From a virus, in the IMG/VR virus record IMGVR_UViG_3300006923_003098, positions 1-63,929 of that record: a stretch of DNA of 63,929 bases; one strand, given 5' to 3'. Position 1 is the stretch's first letter; every line of letters begins with the position of its first letter. The translations under genes were made by a program, and so were the position numbers. Positions 8,415 to 16,700 of the stretch are shown piece after piece. The notes under the pieces were generated by a model. The model worked only from the letters and a program-made list of their open reading frames with translations, made no database searches and was not told the DNA's origin.

Positions 8415-8439
8415 AAGGCACAGGGACAACAGGTGCCTT
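8415..8439 (+). promoter_or_regulatory. Hairpin in the leader of the VWA-metallopeptidase gene
   Basis: AAGGCAC (8415-8421) and GTGCCTT (8433-8439) form a 7-bp stem with an 11-nt loop, 11 bp before the AGGAGG site of the next gene. There is no T-run, so it is probably not a terminator. It may modulate expression between the ATPase and its partner or protect the mRNA. Confidence 0.35.
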
Positions 8440-8459
8440 AGCTTTAGGAGGCTTATAAT

Positions 8460-9602
8460 ATGGCAAACGCACAAATAAAAAACAGGCTTGAGTCAGCGAT
8501 TTCTAAACTCGTAACTTTTCAGCCTTTATACGGAGAGGTTTTCCTTCATCTGAATAAAAAGGAAACCACAAAGATGCCTACTCTTGCGGTCGGAGTTATT
8601 AGGCGAGTGGATTTGGCTCTGTATTATAATCCAGACTTTATTCAAAAGCTTTCATCGACTGAATTGAGAAGCGTTCTAAAGCATGAGGCTCTGCATATAC
8701 TATTGCATCATTTGACTCGCGCAAAGCATTTTGCTTATAATCCGCGAGGATATAATATTGCGGCAGATTGCGCTATTAATTGTCATATTGAGGGGCTTCC
8801 AGAGGGAGCACTTTATCCTCATCAGTTTGGACTTAGTAACAATGAGTCTTCTGAGTGGTATTATGAGAAGCTAAAGAAAGAATGCGAGGGTCAAGGTAAG
8901 GACTTTGACCAACTCATTGAAGGAAAGGGCGACACTGTTGACGACCACTCTATGTGGGATGAATTTGATGATGATATTGTAGAAGAGAAGATTCGTAATA
9001 TTGCAGAAAAGGCAATTAAAGAGCAGGAGAAGAAAGGTTGGGGGAATATTAATGGAAACCTTGCAGCGCAGATTATAGCTGCCAATAAGCCGGTTGTAAA
9101 CTGGAAGAAAGAAGTTAGGTGGTTCATTAATAAGCTCATTCTAATGGGACGAAAGAATACTCGTATGAGGCCCAATAGAAGGTATGGCTTTGTCTCTCCC
9201 GGCACAAAGAGAAACTATACAAGCAGGTTGTTAGTTGCCTTTGATACTTCTGGTTCAGTGTCTAATTCACAGTTAGAATATTTTGCTGCGGAGTTGAATG
9301 GAATGATTGACCATGTGGAAGTCGATTTCATTCAGTTTGATACCCAAATCTATGACGACCCAAAGCCTTTCAGCAAAAAGTCAAGCAAAATTGACATAGT
9401 GGGTCGAGGAGGAACTTGTTTTAGTCCGGTAATTGAGTTGGCAGATGAATTAAAATATGATGGATTAGCCATCTTCACAGATGGTTATGCTCCATTCCCA
9501 AGTAAGCCAAAGACTAGGGTTTTATGGGCAGTCTGCGAGCAAGATAAGGACGTAGAGTTCCCTTATGGAAAAAAGGTAGTTATTGAACAAAAGACTCGGT
9601 AG
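8460..9602 (+). CDS. Putative metallopeptidase with C-terminal VWA-like domain (DUF2201-type)
   Basis: The 380-aa protein starts at ATG 8460 behind AGGAGG. The N-terminal part has HEALHILLHH near residue 78, an HExxH zinc site, with AADCAIN further on, as in the DUF2201 putative metallopeptidase family. The C-terminal part is a VWA-like domain with an apparently complete metal-ion-dependent adhesion site: DTSGS (about residue 260), the Thr of GGTCF and the Asp of FTDG. Such proteins are usually encoded beside MoxR AAA+ ATPases, as here. The AAA+ protein probably remodels or delivers the substrate. What the phage uses it for is unknown. A strong terminator follows. Confidence 0.88.
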   Translation: MANAQIKNRLESAISKLVTFQPLYGEVFLHLNKKETTKMPTLAVGVIRRVDLALYYNPDFIQKLSSTELRSVLKHEALHILLHHLTRAKHFAYNPRGYNIAADCAINCHIEGLPEGALYPHQFGLSNNESSEWYYEKLKKECEGQGKDFDQLIEGKGDTVDDHSMWDEFDDDIVEEKIRNIAEKAIKEQEKKGWGNINGNLAAQIIAANKPVVNWKKEVRWFINKLILMGRKNTRMRPNRRYGFVSPGTKRNYTSRLLVAFDTSGSVSNSQLEYFAAELNGMIDHVEVDFIQFDTQIYDDPKPFSKKSSKIDIVGRGGTCFSPVIELADELKYDGLAIFTDGYAPFPSKPKTRVLWAVCEQDKDVEFPYGKKVVIEQKTR

Positions 9603-9608
9603 CATAAA

Positions 9609-9639
9609 GGGTGGGAGCAAAATGCTCCCACCCTTTTTT
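9609..9639 (+). terminator. Rho-independent terminator
   Basis: A perfect 11-bp stem (GGGTGGGAGCA 9609-9619, TGCTCCCACCC 9623-9633) with an AAA loop is followed by six T. It ends the MoxR/VWA unit. The M16 peptidase frame could be extended upstream into it, which is a reason to choose the later start at 9659. Confidence 0.93.
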
Positions 9640-9658
9640 ATTTAATGTGGAAGGCCTT

Positions 9659-10888
9659 ATGATTCATGAAATATCCAAAACACATAGCAGATTAGCGACA
9701 ATAATAGTCTCTTTTGATGCTGGCTCCAGAGTTGAAGAGCCTGGAGAGTATAACCCTGGAATTGCCCATATGCTTGAACATTCTTTGTTCAAGGGTACGA
9801 ACAAAAGAAACAGCCTTCAAATACAGAGGGAGATTGCGTTTTTAGGAGGGCACTCAAATGCCTTTACTTCTCACGAATCAGTAGCATATTATGTATCCGT
9901 TCCATATGAAAATTTAGAGCCATGTATAGAGATTCTTTCTGATATGGTGTTTAATCCCATCTTCCCAGAAGAAGAAATAATGCGGGAGATAGAGGTCGTC
10001 AAGGAGGAGGAACTGTCCTCCACTGACGACCCTTCTCATTATATATGGAGAGCTTTTTCTGAAACCTTTTTTAATAACTACTTGGCGCTTCCTGTTCTCG
10101 GAACACAAGACAGTATATCTAAATTTACAACAGATGAGTTAAAAAGATTCCATAAAGAGTTTTGTAATCGAAAGAATGCCGTTGTTTCGATATGTAGCAA
10201 CTTAAGCAAGAAGGATTCTAAGGCTTTGCTTAATAAGTATTTTGGTCCGGCAACCGGAAAGATTACAAGTAATTATGAGTTTTTTGATTCAGATTATCCT
10301 GTATACAATTCAGATTATTCTGGAGGAAGATATATGGAGATAACTAAGGGTGGCTTGGAGCATTCATATGTATGGATGGGTATGCCATCTGTAAATGTTG
10401 CATCAGAGATAGATGGTGCTGTGCAGGTTTTAATGACAATCTTGGGCAGGGGCATGGACTGTCGTTTGTTCGCAGAGGTTAGAGAGAAGCGAGGCTTGGT
10501 ATATGGTATATCGAGCGGGAATACAGATTGGCAGCATGGAGGGGTTAGTTTGGTTGAGTTCTCCACAAGAGAGGCTAACTTACCAGAGGCAGTAGAAGTA
10601 GTGGACGAGCAGCTGAATGTGATTAAACTAGAAATGCCAACAGAGGAAGAGGTCCAGAGGGCCAAGAATAAGATTCGATCTTCATTCTATTCTGCAATAG
10701 AAGATAGTTATAGCCTTGCATATTGGGCCATCAAAAGAAGGCTGCAGAACATTCCGACTATAGAGGATTACATGAACAACATTGATGCGGTAACGACCAG
10801 TGATGTAACGGAGGCTGCGAATATAGTCTTTGATCAAGATAGGCAGTTGCTCCTTGTATGCAGAGGGGAGTCTGATGGGGCAGGTTAA
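9659..10888 (+). CDS. M16 family zinc peptidase (insulinase / processing-peptidase type)
   Basis: The 409-aa protein starts at ATG 9659 behind GGAAGG; a GTG at 9611 is unlikely because it lies in the terminator. It has the inverted zinc motif HxxEH (HMLEH, about residue 38), the downstream metal-ligand Glu in EIEVVKEEE, and the C-terminal half-domain signature with REKRGLVYGIS. The length fits a single-chain M16B peptidase of two homologous halves that works as a dimer. M16 enzymes cleave short peptides or targeting sequences inside a closed chamber. No signal peptide is seen, so it acts in the cytoplasm. It lies between the AAA+/VWA pair and thyX. Confidence 0.9.
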   Translation: MIHEISKTHSRLATIIVSFDAGSRVEEPGEYNPGIAHMLEHSLFKGTNKRNSLQIQREIAFLGGHSNAFTSHESVAYYVSVPYENLEPCIEILSDMVFNPIFPEEEIMREIEVVKEEELSSTDDPSHYIWRAFSETFFNNYLALPVLGTQDSISKFTTDELKRFHKEFCNRKNAVVSICSNLSKKDSKALLNKYFGPATGKITSNYEFFDSDYPVYNSDYSGGRYMEITKGGLEHSYVWMGMPSVNVASEIDGAVQVLMTILGRGMDCRLFAEVREKRGLVYGISSGNTDWQHGGVSLVEFSTREANLPEAVEVVDEQLNVIKLEMPTEEEVQRAKNKIRSSFYSAIEDSYSLAYWAIKRRLQNIPTIEDYMNNIDAVTTSDVTEAANIVFDQDRQLLLVCRGESDGAG

Positions 10889-11573
10889 AAACGCTATTTA
10901 TCTGTATTCAGATGGCATAGGCCGAGTTGAGTACGTGGACCATATGGGGACAGACTTGACTATAGTTAATAGCGCACGTGTTAGCTTTGGACGACGGAAG
11001 AATGAGCTAGATAAGCAAGATGAAAAGCTTATTTCATATTTAGCGAAACATCGTCATACTAGCACTTTTGAACATAATGTTATTACCCTTTGCTTTGTAG
11101 TTCCATTGTATGTTAGAAGCCAACATCACAGGCATCGCACTTGGAGTTATAATGAAATATCAAGGCGGTATACAGATGTAGATATTAAGTTTTATGAGAC
11201 ACCAGAGTTCAGAACACAACACGAAGCTAACAGACAGGCAAGCAACGCTGAAGAGTTAATTAACCCAGTTCTTTCTTGTGGCAGTGATTGTGATGAAATG
11301 GTTGGTCTACATCATCAAATGTCTCTCGATCTCTTCAATAGAATGATTGAAGCAGGGGTGTGTCGTGAGCAGGCAAGGGGTGTATTGCCTCAAAATATGT
11401 ATACAGAATATTACGGAACAGTTAATTTGAACAATTTATTAAAGTTTATTGAGCTAAGAACACATGCTGGTGCTCAACTGGAGATACAAAGAGTCGCGGA
11501 AGCTTGCCTTGAAATAGCCGAGGGCTTATGGCCCGTTGCTATCTCTAAGTATAAAGAGGCAAACCGCAAATAA
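10875..11573 (+). CDS. thyX: Flavin-dependent thymidylate synthase ThyX
   Basis: ThyX makes dTMP from dUMP with FAD, NADPH and methylene-tetrahydrofolate, supplying thymidine for phage DNA. The 232-aa protein starts at ATG 10875 behind GAGGGGAG, overlapping the M16 gene by 14 bp. It carries the ThyX signature RHR-x7-S (Arg86-His87-Arg88 then Ser), followed by RRYT, an N-terminal region with SARVSFG, HTSTFEH and FVVPLYVRSQ, and the later ELRTHAGAQLEIQ segment that binds dUMP. The length is typical of the family. No standard thymidylate synthase ThyA is seen in the window. Confidence 0.97.
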   Translation: MGQVKNAIYLYSDGIGRVEYVDHMGTDLTIVNSARVSFGRRKNELDKQDEKLISYLAKHRHTSTFEHNVITLCFVVPLYVRSQHHRHRTWSYNEISRRYTDVDIKFYETPEFRTQHEANRQASNAEELINPVLSCGSDCDEMVGLHHQMSLDLFNRMIEAGVCREQARGVLPQNMYTEYYGTVNLNNLLKFIELRTHAGAQLEIQRVAEACLEIAEGLWPVAISKYKEANRK

Positions 11574-11578
11574 ACATA

Positions 11579-11604
11579 AAAGCAGGAACGATCCCTGCTT
11601 TCTC
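11579..11604 (+). terminator. Possible terminator after thyX
   Basis: AAAGCAGG (11579-11586) pairs with CCTGCTTT (11594-11601) around a 7-nt loop. It comes right after the thyX stop, but only three T close the stem and no long T-run follows, so it may be a weak terminator or an mRNA-end stabiliser. The next roughly 100 bp are AT-rich and probably hold a promoter, which I cannot place with confidence. Confidence 0.45.
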
Positions 11605-11721
11605 GGGCAAAAGTTTTACAAAATTTAGCAGCAAAATTTATTTAGATGTAGGTTGGAGTTAGTAAAATATTATTGATAATAATGGATATATTAAGTATAT
11701 ATAACTTAGTTGGAGTTGTTT

Positions 11722-12054
11722 GTGAGTATAGTTGAGTTTTTAATATTTTCATTAGGTTCTTCTGGCCTTACTATTATCCTGGTAGCAAGCGCCCTCTTAG
11801 AGCCTATTAGGAAGTTTATAGAAAATAGATCAGCTTATTTAGGAGAACTAATTAACTGCACAATGTGCTCTGGCTTTTGGGTTGGACTTATTGCCTCTGG
11901 TTTTTATGATATAAATCCTTTATGGGCAGCGACAATAACCAGCCTTTTTAGTTGGTCCACTCACAGCATTGTTGGGGCAGTTGATTCGGTTGGAATATAT
12001 TTTGATACAGCTTTTGAAAATGGAGATGAAAGCAATGAAAGATACGATGAGTAG
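11722..12054 (+). CDS. Small membrane protein, DUF1360-like
   Basis: The 110-aa protein starts best at GTG 11722, with TTGGAG 8 bp upstream. It has a hydrophobic N-terminal helix (about residues 3-25), a CTMCSGFWVGL motif near residue 49, and a second and third hydrophobic stretch (about 50-85). The C-x2-C-x-G-F-W pattern inside a membrane protein resembles the DUF1360 family seen in phages and spore formers. Function is unknown; an inner-membrane location is likely. It overlaps the hsp20 gene by 20 bp. Confidence 0.75.
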   Translation: MSIVEFLIFSLGSSGLTIILVASALLEPIRKFIENRSAYLGELINCTMCSGFWVGLIASGFYDINPLWAATITSLFSWSTHSIVGAVDSVGIYFDTAFENGDESNERYDE

Positions 12055-12538
12055 AGTGTCTATCCCTGGCAGGGTCTTAGACTTATTATGGGCTGATGAT
12101 GAATTCTTTAGAGATGTAGCTACGCATAAAAAGGCCACTTCTGCTGGAAAGTTTCCAAGGTGTGACCAGTGGTGTGATGAAGGAGGGTTCCATATGGCGT
12201 TTGCCTTAGCGGGATATTCTCCATCAGACGTATCAGTTAACACTAAAAACAATGAGCTTTATATAGAGGGCTTGGGCAATAAGATTTCGCCTGTGGAAAG
12301 CGACAATAGTATCGAGACACCAGAGGGTGAGTACCCCGCTAAAGTCCCGGTAATTGGCGTACAGAACGGCATGATAGTTAGGGGTATTGCCAGAAGAAAT
12401 TTTAAGGCAAAGTATTTTATAAATCCATTATTTAACCTAACTTTAGCCAAAGCTTCTATGAAAGATGGATTGCTTGAGGTTGTTATTCCGAGAAAATCTG
12501 AAGTTGAGTTGACCAAAATTAATATAGAGGAGATTTGA
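12035..12538 (+). CDS. Hsp20 / alpha-crystallin family small heat-shock protein
   Basis: Small heat-shock proteins hold unfolding proteins in a refoldable state without ATP. The 167-aa protein is assigned from the alpha-crystallin-like beta domain: FHMAFALAGYSPSDVSV, NNELYIEG and the closing strands around DGLLEVVIPRK. The start is taken as ATG 12035, which has GGAG 9 bp upstream; ATG 12023 or 12047 are alternatives. It has an insertion between strands (about residues 90-115) and a C-terminal extension. With the phage GroEL (45720) it forms a chaperone set that could assist folding of large structural proteins. Confidence 0.85.
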   Translation: MKDTMSRVSIPGRVLDLLWADDEFFRDVATHKKATSAGKFPRCDQWCDEGGFHMAFALAGYSPSDVSVNTKNNELYIEGLGNKISPVESDNSIETPEGEYPAKVPVIGVQNGMIVRGIARRNFKAKYFINPLFNLTLAKASMKDGLLEVVIPRKSEVELTKINIEEI

Positions 12539-12539
12539 A

Positions 12540-12809
12540 ATGAGTAGTGTAAAAGAATTGCTCACCGTTATGGTGACAAGTATAGTCGATGATGAATCAG
12601 CAGTGATTGTGACCGAATCCAATGATCCAGAGAAGGGCCTCCTGTTTGAAATCAGAGTAGGCAAAGATGATGTTGGAAAGGTTATAGGGAAGCAGGGCCG
12701 AATTGCTAATGCGATACGAACAGTTGCGAAAGCTTCTGGCGCAAAGGCTGGGCTTAGACTTATGGTTAATGTTTTTAACAAGCCTGTAGAAGAGGCAGAG
12801 GAGAGCTAA
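12540..12809 (+). CDS. khpA: KH-domain RNA-binding protein (KhpA-like)
   Basis: The 89-aa protein starts at ATG 12540 one base after the hsp20 stop, behind GAGGAG. It matches the KhpA (YlqC) pattern: a short helix with VKELLTVMV, a strand, then the KH loop GKVIGKQGR (GxxG = GKQG), followed by IANAIRTVAKASG and a final strand LRLMVNV. KhpA in bacteria is a small, single-KH RNA chaperone that often pairs with KhpB. A phage copy may bind phage or host mRNA. The gene is translationally close to hsp20 and the HNH gene. Confidence 0.9.
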   Translation: MSSVKELLTVMVTSIVDDESAVIVTESNDPEKGLLFEIRVGKDDVGKVIGKQGRIANAIRTVAKASGAKAGLRLMVNVFNKPVEEAEES

Positions 12810-12810
12810 G

Positions 12811-13185
12811 TTGTATACGTGGAGAGAAAAATGTTTAGAATATCCTAGTATAATGTTTGGAAGAGCTGTTTCAAATGCTAGGAGTAGAGCGTCTAAAAAA
12901 GGTATTCCTTTTGATATAACAAAAGATTTTATCGTAACTCTATTTGAGGAGCAAAGCGGAAGATGCTTTTACTCTGATATTCAATTAAATATTGTTAAAG
13001 AAAATAAAGAAAGAACACATGACCCGTTTAAGATGTCATTGGATTGTATTGATCCGGAGTTAGGATATGTTGAGGGGAATGTTGTATGGTGTGCGTATTG
13101 CGTTAATGCTTTGAAGTTAAAAATGACAGTAGAGAGCATGGTCGATGTATGCCGCGAGATAGTTAAGAAGGCAGATCAAGTTTAG
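12811..13185 (+). CDS. HNH-type endonuclease-like protein
   Basis: The 124-aa protein starts at TTG 12811 behind GGAGAG. The C-terminal half has the phage HNH pattern: GRCFYSD, then SLDCIDPELGYVEGNV, then CAYCVNALK, with Cys pairs that would bind zinc. The N-terminal half (about residues 10-45) holds an AxSRAxKKG-type basic helix common in these proteins. The usual Arg after SLD is Cys here. Members are often free-standing homing endonucleases; no intron is evident around it. Confidence 0.75.
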   Translation: MYTWREKCLEYPSIMFGRAVSNARSRASKKGIPFDITKDFIVTLFEEQSGRCFYSDIQLNIVKENKERTHDPFKMSLDCIDPELGYVEGNVVWCAYCVNALKLKMTVESMVDVCREIVKKADQV

Positions 13186-13206
13186 GCTTGATGTTTGGAG
13201 ATCAAC

Positions 13207-13428
13207 GTGTCAAACAAGGAGAGGATAAGCGATACCGAAAAAATAGAGAGGCTTAAAAAAAAGGTTAATCGTATATATGAGAATTATGGTATTGACTCCA
13301 GCGGCATGGACGATGGGGATCTCTCTACGGTATATAGATATTATTTAGAAAGGCAAGATGAGTTAGAATCAGACTATAAAGAATCGCAATTATATGCTGA
13401 TAAATTTGATGATGATGATATCATTTAG
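13207..13428 (+). CDS. Small unknown protein
   Basis: The 73-aa protein starts at GTG 13207, seven bases after GGAG. It is highly charged and helical, with Asp-rich ends (a run of Asp before the C-terminus). No family is recognised. It lies between the HNH gene and the HU-like gene. Confidence 0.6.
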   Translation: MSNKERISDTEKIERLKKKVNRIYENYGIDSSGMDDGDLSTVYRYYLERQDELESDYKESQLYADKFDDDDII

Positions 13429-13490
13429 GCTACTATTAATATTTAAGATTGTATCGTCACGCGCGCACGCACTTGTAGGGATGAATAAAG

Positions 13491-13775
13491 ATGGTAAATA
13501 AAAAAGATTTAGCGAAAAAGGTTGCTTCAAAAACTCTTTTGTCTCAGAAAGAGGCTTTGCAGGCTATTGATGCCTTAATAGACTCGATAATTGAATCTTT
13601 AGAGGAGGAGGGGGAGGTTTCTTTGGTAGGCTTTGGAAAATACTATTTATACACTCACTCTCCACGTCCTGTAAGAAACCCGAAAACTCAAGAAGAAATG
13701 ATCTTAAAGTCATACAAGTCCGTAAAGTTTAAAGTGAGTGACAAGATAAAGAAACACTTTAAAAATATAGAGTAA
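13491..13775 (+). CDS. HU/IHF family DNA-binding protein
   Basis: The 94-aa protein starts at ATG 13491 behind AGGGATG. It follows the HU fold from end to end: NKKDLAKKVASKTLLSQKEA, two N-terminal helices, the VSLVGFGKYYLYTH strand pair, and the DNA-binding arm with the conserved RxxRNPKT pattern (PRPVRNPKTQEE). HU bends and compacts DNA; a phage copy could organise replicating or packaged DNA or aid recombination. It precedes the fibre genes by 10 bp. Confidence 0.95.
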   Translation: MVNKKDLAKKVASKTLLSQKEALQAIDALIDSIIESLEEEGEVSLVGFGKYYLYTHSPRPVRNPKTQEEMILKSYKSVKFKVSDKIKKHFKNIE

Positions 13776-13785
13776 AGGATTTGCA

Positions 13786-16700
13786 ATGGCCGCAGATAGC
13801 GACGGAAAGCTTACAAAATTTGAGTCGACAGTTACAGTAGTCACAGCAGATTTCGCAAACTCCATTTTCGGAGGACTGTACGGATCTGGTGAGGCTTCTT
13901 CTATGGACCCAGAAGATCCGCGTATACGTGGACACGTGCATGATGGTCAGAACATTGATGGACATGCTCCGTTGGTTAATTTGGTCGAACATGTTGAAGA
14001 TAAGCTTCTGCATGAAAACCTTGCAGATCAAGCTGTTCATAGAAATAATGTTCGTGAAACAGTAAATGTAAATGAGGCAATTCCTGAGTCTTATGAGTCA
14101 GGTGGATCTACTTATTATTACTTAGACCTCAGAGGCATTAGGGCAGATCTTGTATTTGTAGAGGAAGACTTTGATGGTTTTCCTCCAGAATATACCGCAT
14201 ACTCAGGAGGCCCTGAGCATCCTGTTGTCAGGCAAAGACACCAGTATTGGGATGGGTCAGCATATGTAGATATAGCTGGAGTGTGGGCCCCTAGTACGGG
14301 GCTGGACTTTGTCTTTGGATCATCTTCTCTTGAAGATATCAATGACCCAGGAGAGCCAACGCATATTGATGGCGACAATAGATTCTTGTTTGACAAGAGC
14401 AAAGGAGCCTTTAGGGCAGGTGGCGTCACAGGCCCACAGTGGGACGAAGATAATCGAGGTCCTTATTCGGTTGCATTTGGAAGCAACACTAAAGCAGAGG
14501 CAAGCTTCTCTGTTGTAGCTGGCGGTGAGAATAACTTAATTACCGATACGGGGAATGGTTCAGTTATTGCCGGTGGCATAGGCAATTCTTGTGCTCAAAG
14601 TATAAATACCATATCTGGTGGGCAAGCTAATGTAATTGGTAGCGCAATTCCGGGAGATGTTGGTAGCGTAATCTCCGGTGGCGGAGGAAACCATGTAGAT
14701 AGTTCCATGTACGGAACGCTATCTGGAGGTCAGGCGAATCAGGTTCAGGGCAATTGGTCTACGGTTTCTGGAGGGCAAAATAATGAAATTGAATCCGGCT
14801 CGGACCACTCTGCTATATCAGGAGGTAGTGATAATTTAATTACAAACTCTAATGATTATTCTACTATATCAGGAGGTATTGATAACCAATTAAATAGCAG
14901 TCACTCTACGATATCAGGAGGTATGGATAATAGGGCCAAATCAAATTATGCCGCTATATCAGGCGGGAGGCAAAATCGCATAGAGTTATCTTCGTCGCAC
15001 TCTGCTATATCTGGGGGGCGCAATAATATTATAGACGATAACTCAGAATACTCTGCTATATCTGGTGGGCGCAATAATAAGGTTATTATTGGTTCAGAAT
15101 ATGCAACAATCGGTGGAGGCATAGGAAATTGGGCGTATGAATATGCTTCGATTTTAGGGGGCTTGAACAATCAGGCGCATCCTCAATCTGTAGTAGTCGG
15201 AGGTGATACCAATATTGTGGCCACCACATCTTCTGCAATTGTTGGTGGTGTAAGAAACAATATTTATGCAAATAGTCCCTTCTCTTTTATTGGAGCAGGA
15301 CAAGAGAATAAGATTGGTTCAGTAAGTGAATATTCTATTGTCGGCGGCGGCGGCGGGATGCCCGGTGGCTCGCAGCCTATGGAAGAGAATGTCATTGGAA
15401 TTGACTTTGCCTTTGACTCAATAGGGCCCCCTCCATGGAGTACTAACCCTGGATTATGGGACTTTACCGCTGGAGGCCCATCCCCGAGATCTGGAGTATT
15501 TGGAGGGAGTGGAAACTGGATAGCAGGAGGCGATATAGATCTATCAGGAGTGCCTTTGGGTGGAGTTAACTTTGTATTTGGCGGAACACATAACAAGATA
15601 GCTGCATGGACTCCAAGTGGTGGCGGCCAATCGGTTTATAACCAATATATATTAGGCGGTAATGAAAATATAATAGCATGTACAGCTGGAAGCTTTAAGC
15701 ATAACGCAATAGGGTTTGGGTCGTTTAACAAAATGAAGTCTGGAGAGGCTGGCATTGACAATTGCGTTATATTGGGTGGGTCAGCAAACTGCATGGAAAC
15801 AGCACAGGCCGCAGGTGCAATCATAACTCACTGCAACATACTGGGAGGTTGGCATAATGAGATCGGATTTAATCCAAATAATAAAGGTGGAGTGTTATGT
15901 ACTGTCGGCGGCGGAAGTAATAATAAGATATTAACTTCTACAAGCACATTTGCAGGAGCAGGCTTCCCGAGTACTGGCCTACAAAGTGAGACATCATGCT
16001 TCTCTACAATATTAGGGGGGTTCTATAATTCCGTAACAGATTCGCGTGGAGCAGTTATTTGTGGTGGCGGAGCAATAGTTGATCCAATGACTTACTGGCC
16101 GGGGTCTACATCAAGCGAGGATGTTTGGTTTAATCCGGGAACAGGCGAGCCTATCGGGTTAGTTCCTGCATCAACACTTCTTGATCTTAATCCTCATTCT
16201 CATAATCCAGCAGCAGGCTATGTTGGCAATATGATAGAGAATTGCCATTATGCTGGAATTTTAACTGGAATAAACAATGTCATAGAAGTTTCTGATGGCA
16301 TAGCTGACTTGTCGTCCATTATAGCTGGAGCGAATAATCATATAAATGGTGCTTTTGCAAGCTCTGTTGCATATGGTATAAAAAATAAAATAGAATCTCA
16401 ACCGTTTAGCAATAAGGCAAATGCGTTTGCTGGAGCATTTGGAAGAGAGGCTTCTTCTTATAATTATGGACAAAAATCACAAGCCGCTGGAACATGGGAT
16501 TTAAGAGACGGATCCTTTGCGGCCAATGGCTTTACGGACGGTTCTGGAGATCCGATAAGTGGACTTTATGCTTCGGATCACGGAGAGTCTAAGCCCGGGG
16601 GCGCTCAAACATTTGTATTCACAATGTTTGGACACTGGGATTATGATATTGGTGGAATTGGAAATACAGGCTTTAAATTATTATTAGATGGAGACATTGA

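Noticed and set aside
9611-9658. Upstream GTG start for the M16 peptidase
   Set aside because: It falls in the terminator hairpin and has no binding site; ATG 9659 has GGAAGG.
11602-11721. Promoter with TTGGAG and TAATAA boxes
   Set aside because: In such AT-rich DNA chance matches are expected, and no matching motif was found before other units.
14508-15345. CRISPR-like array
   Set aside because: Repeats are degenerate, in frame and code for adhesin-head motifs; there are no unique spacers.
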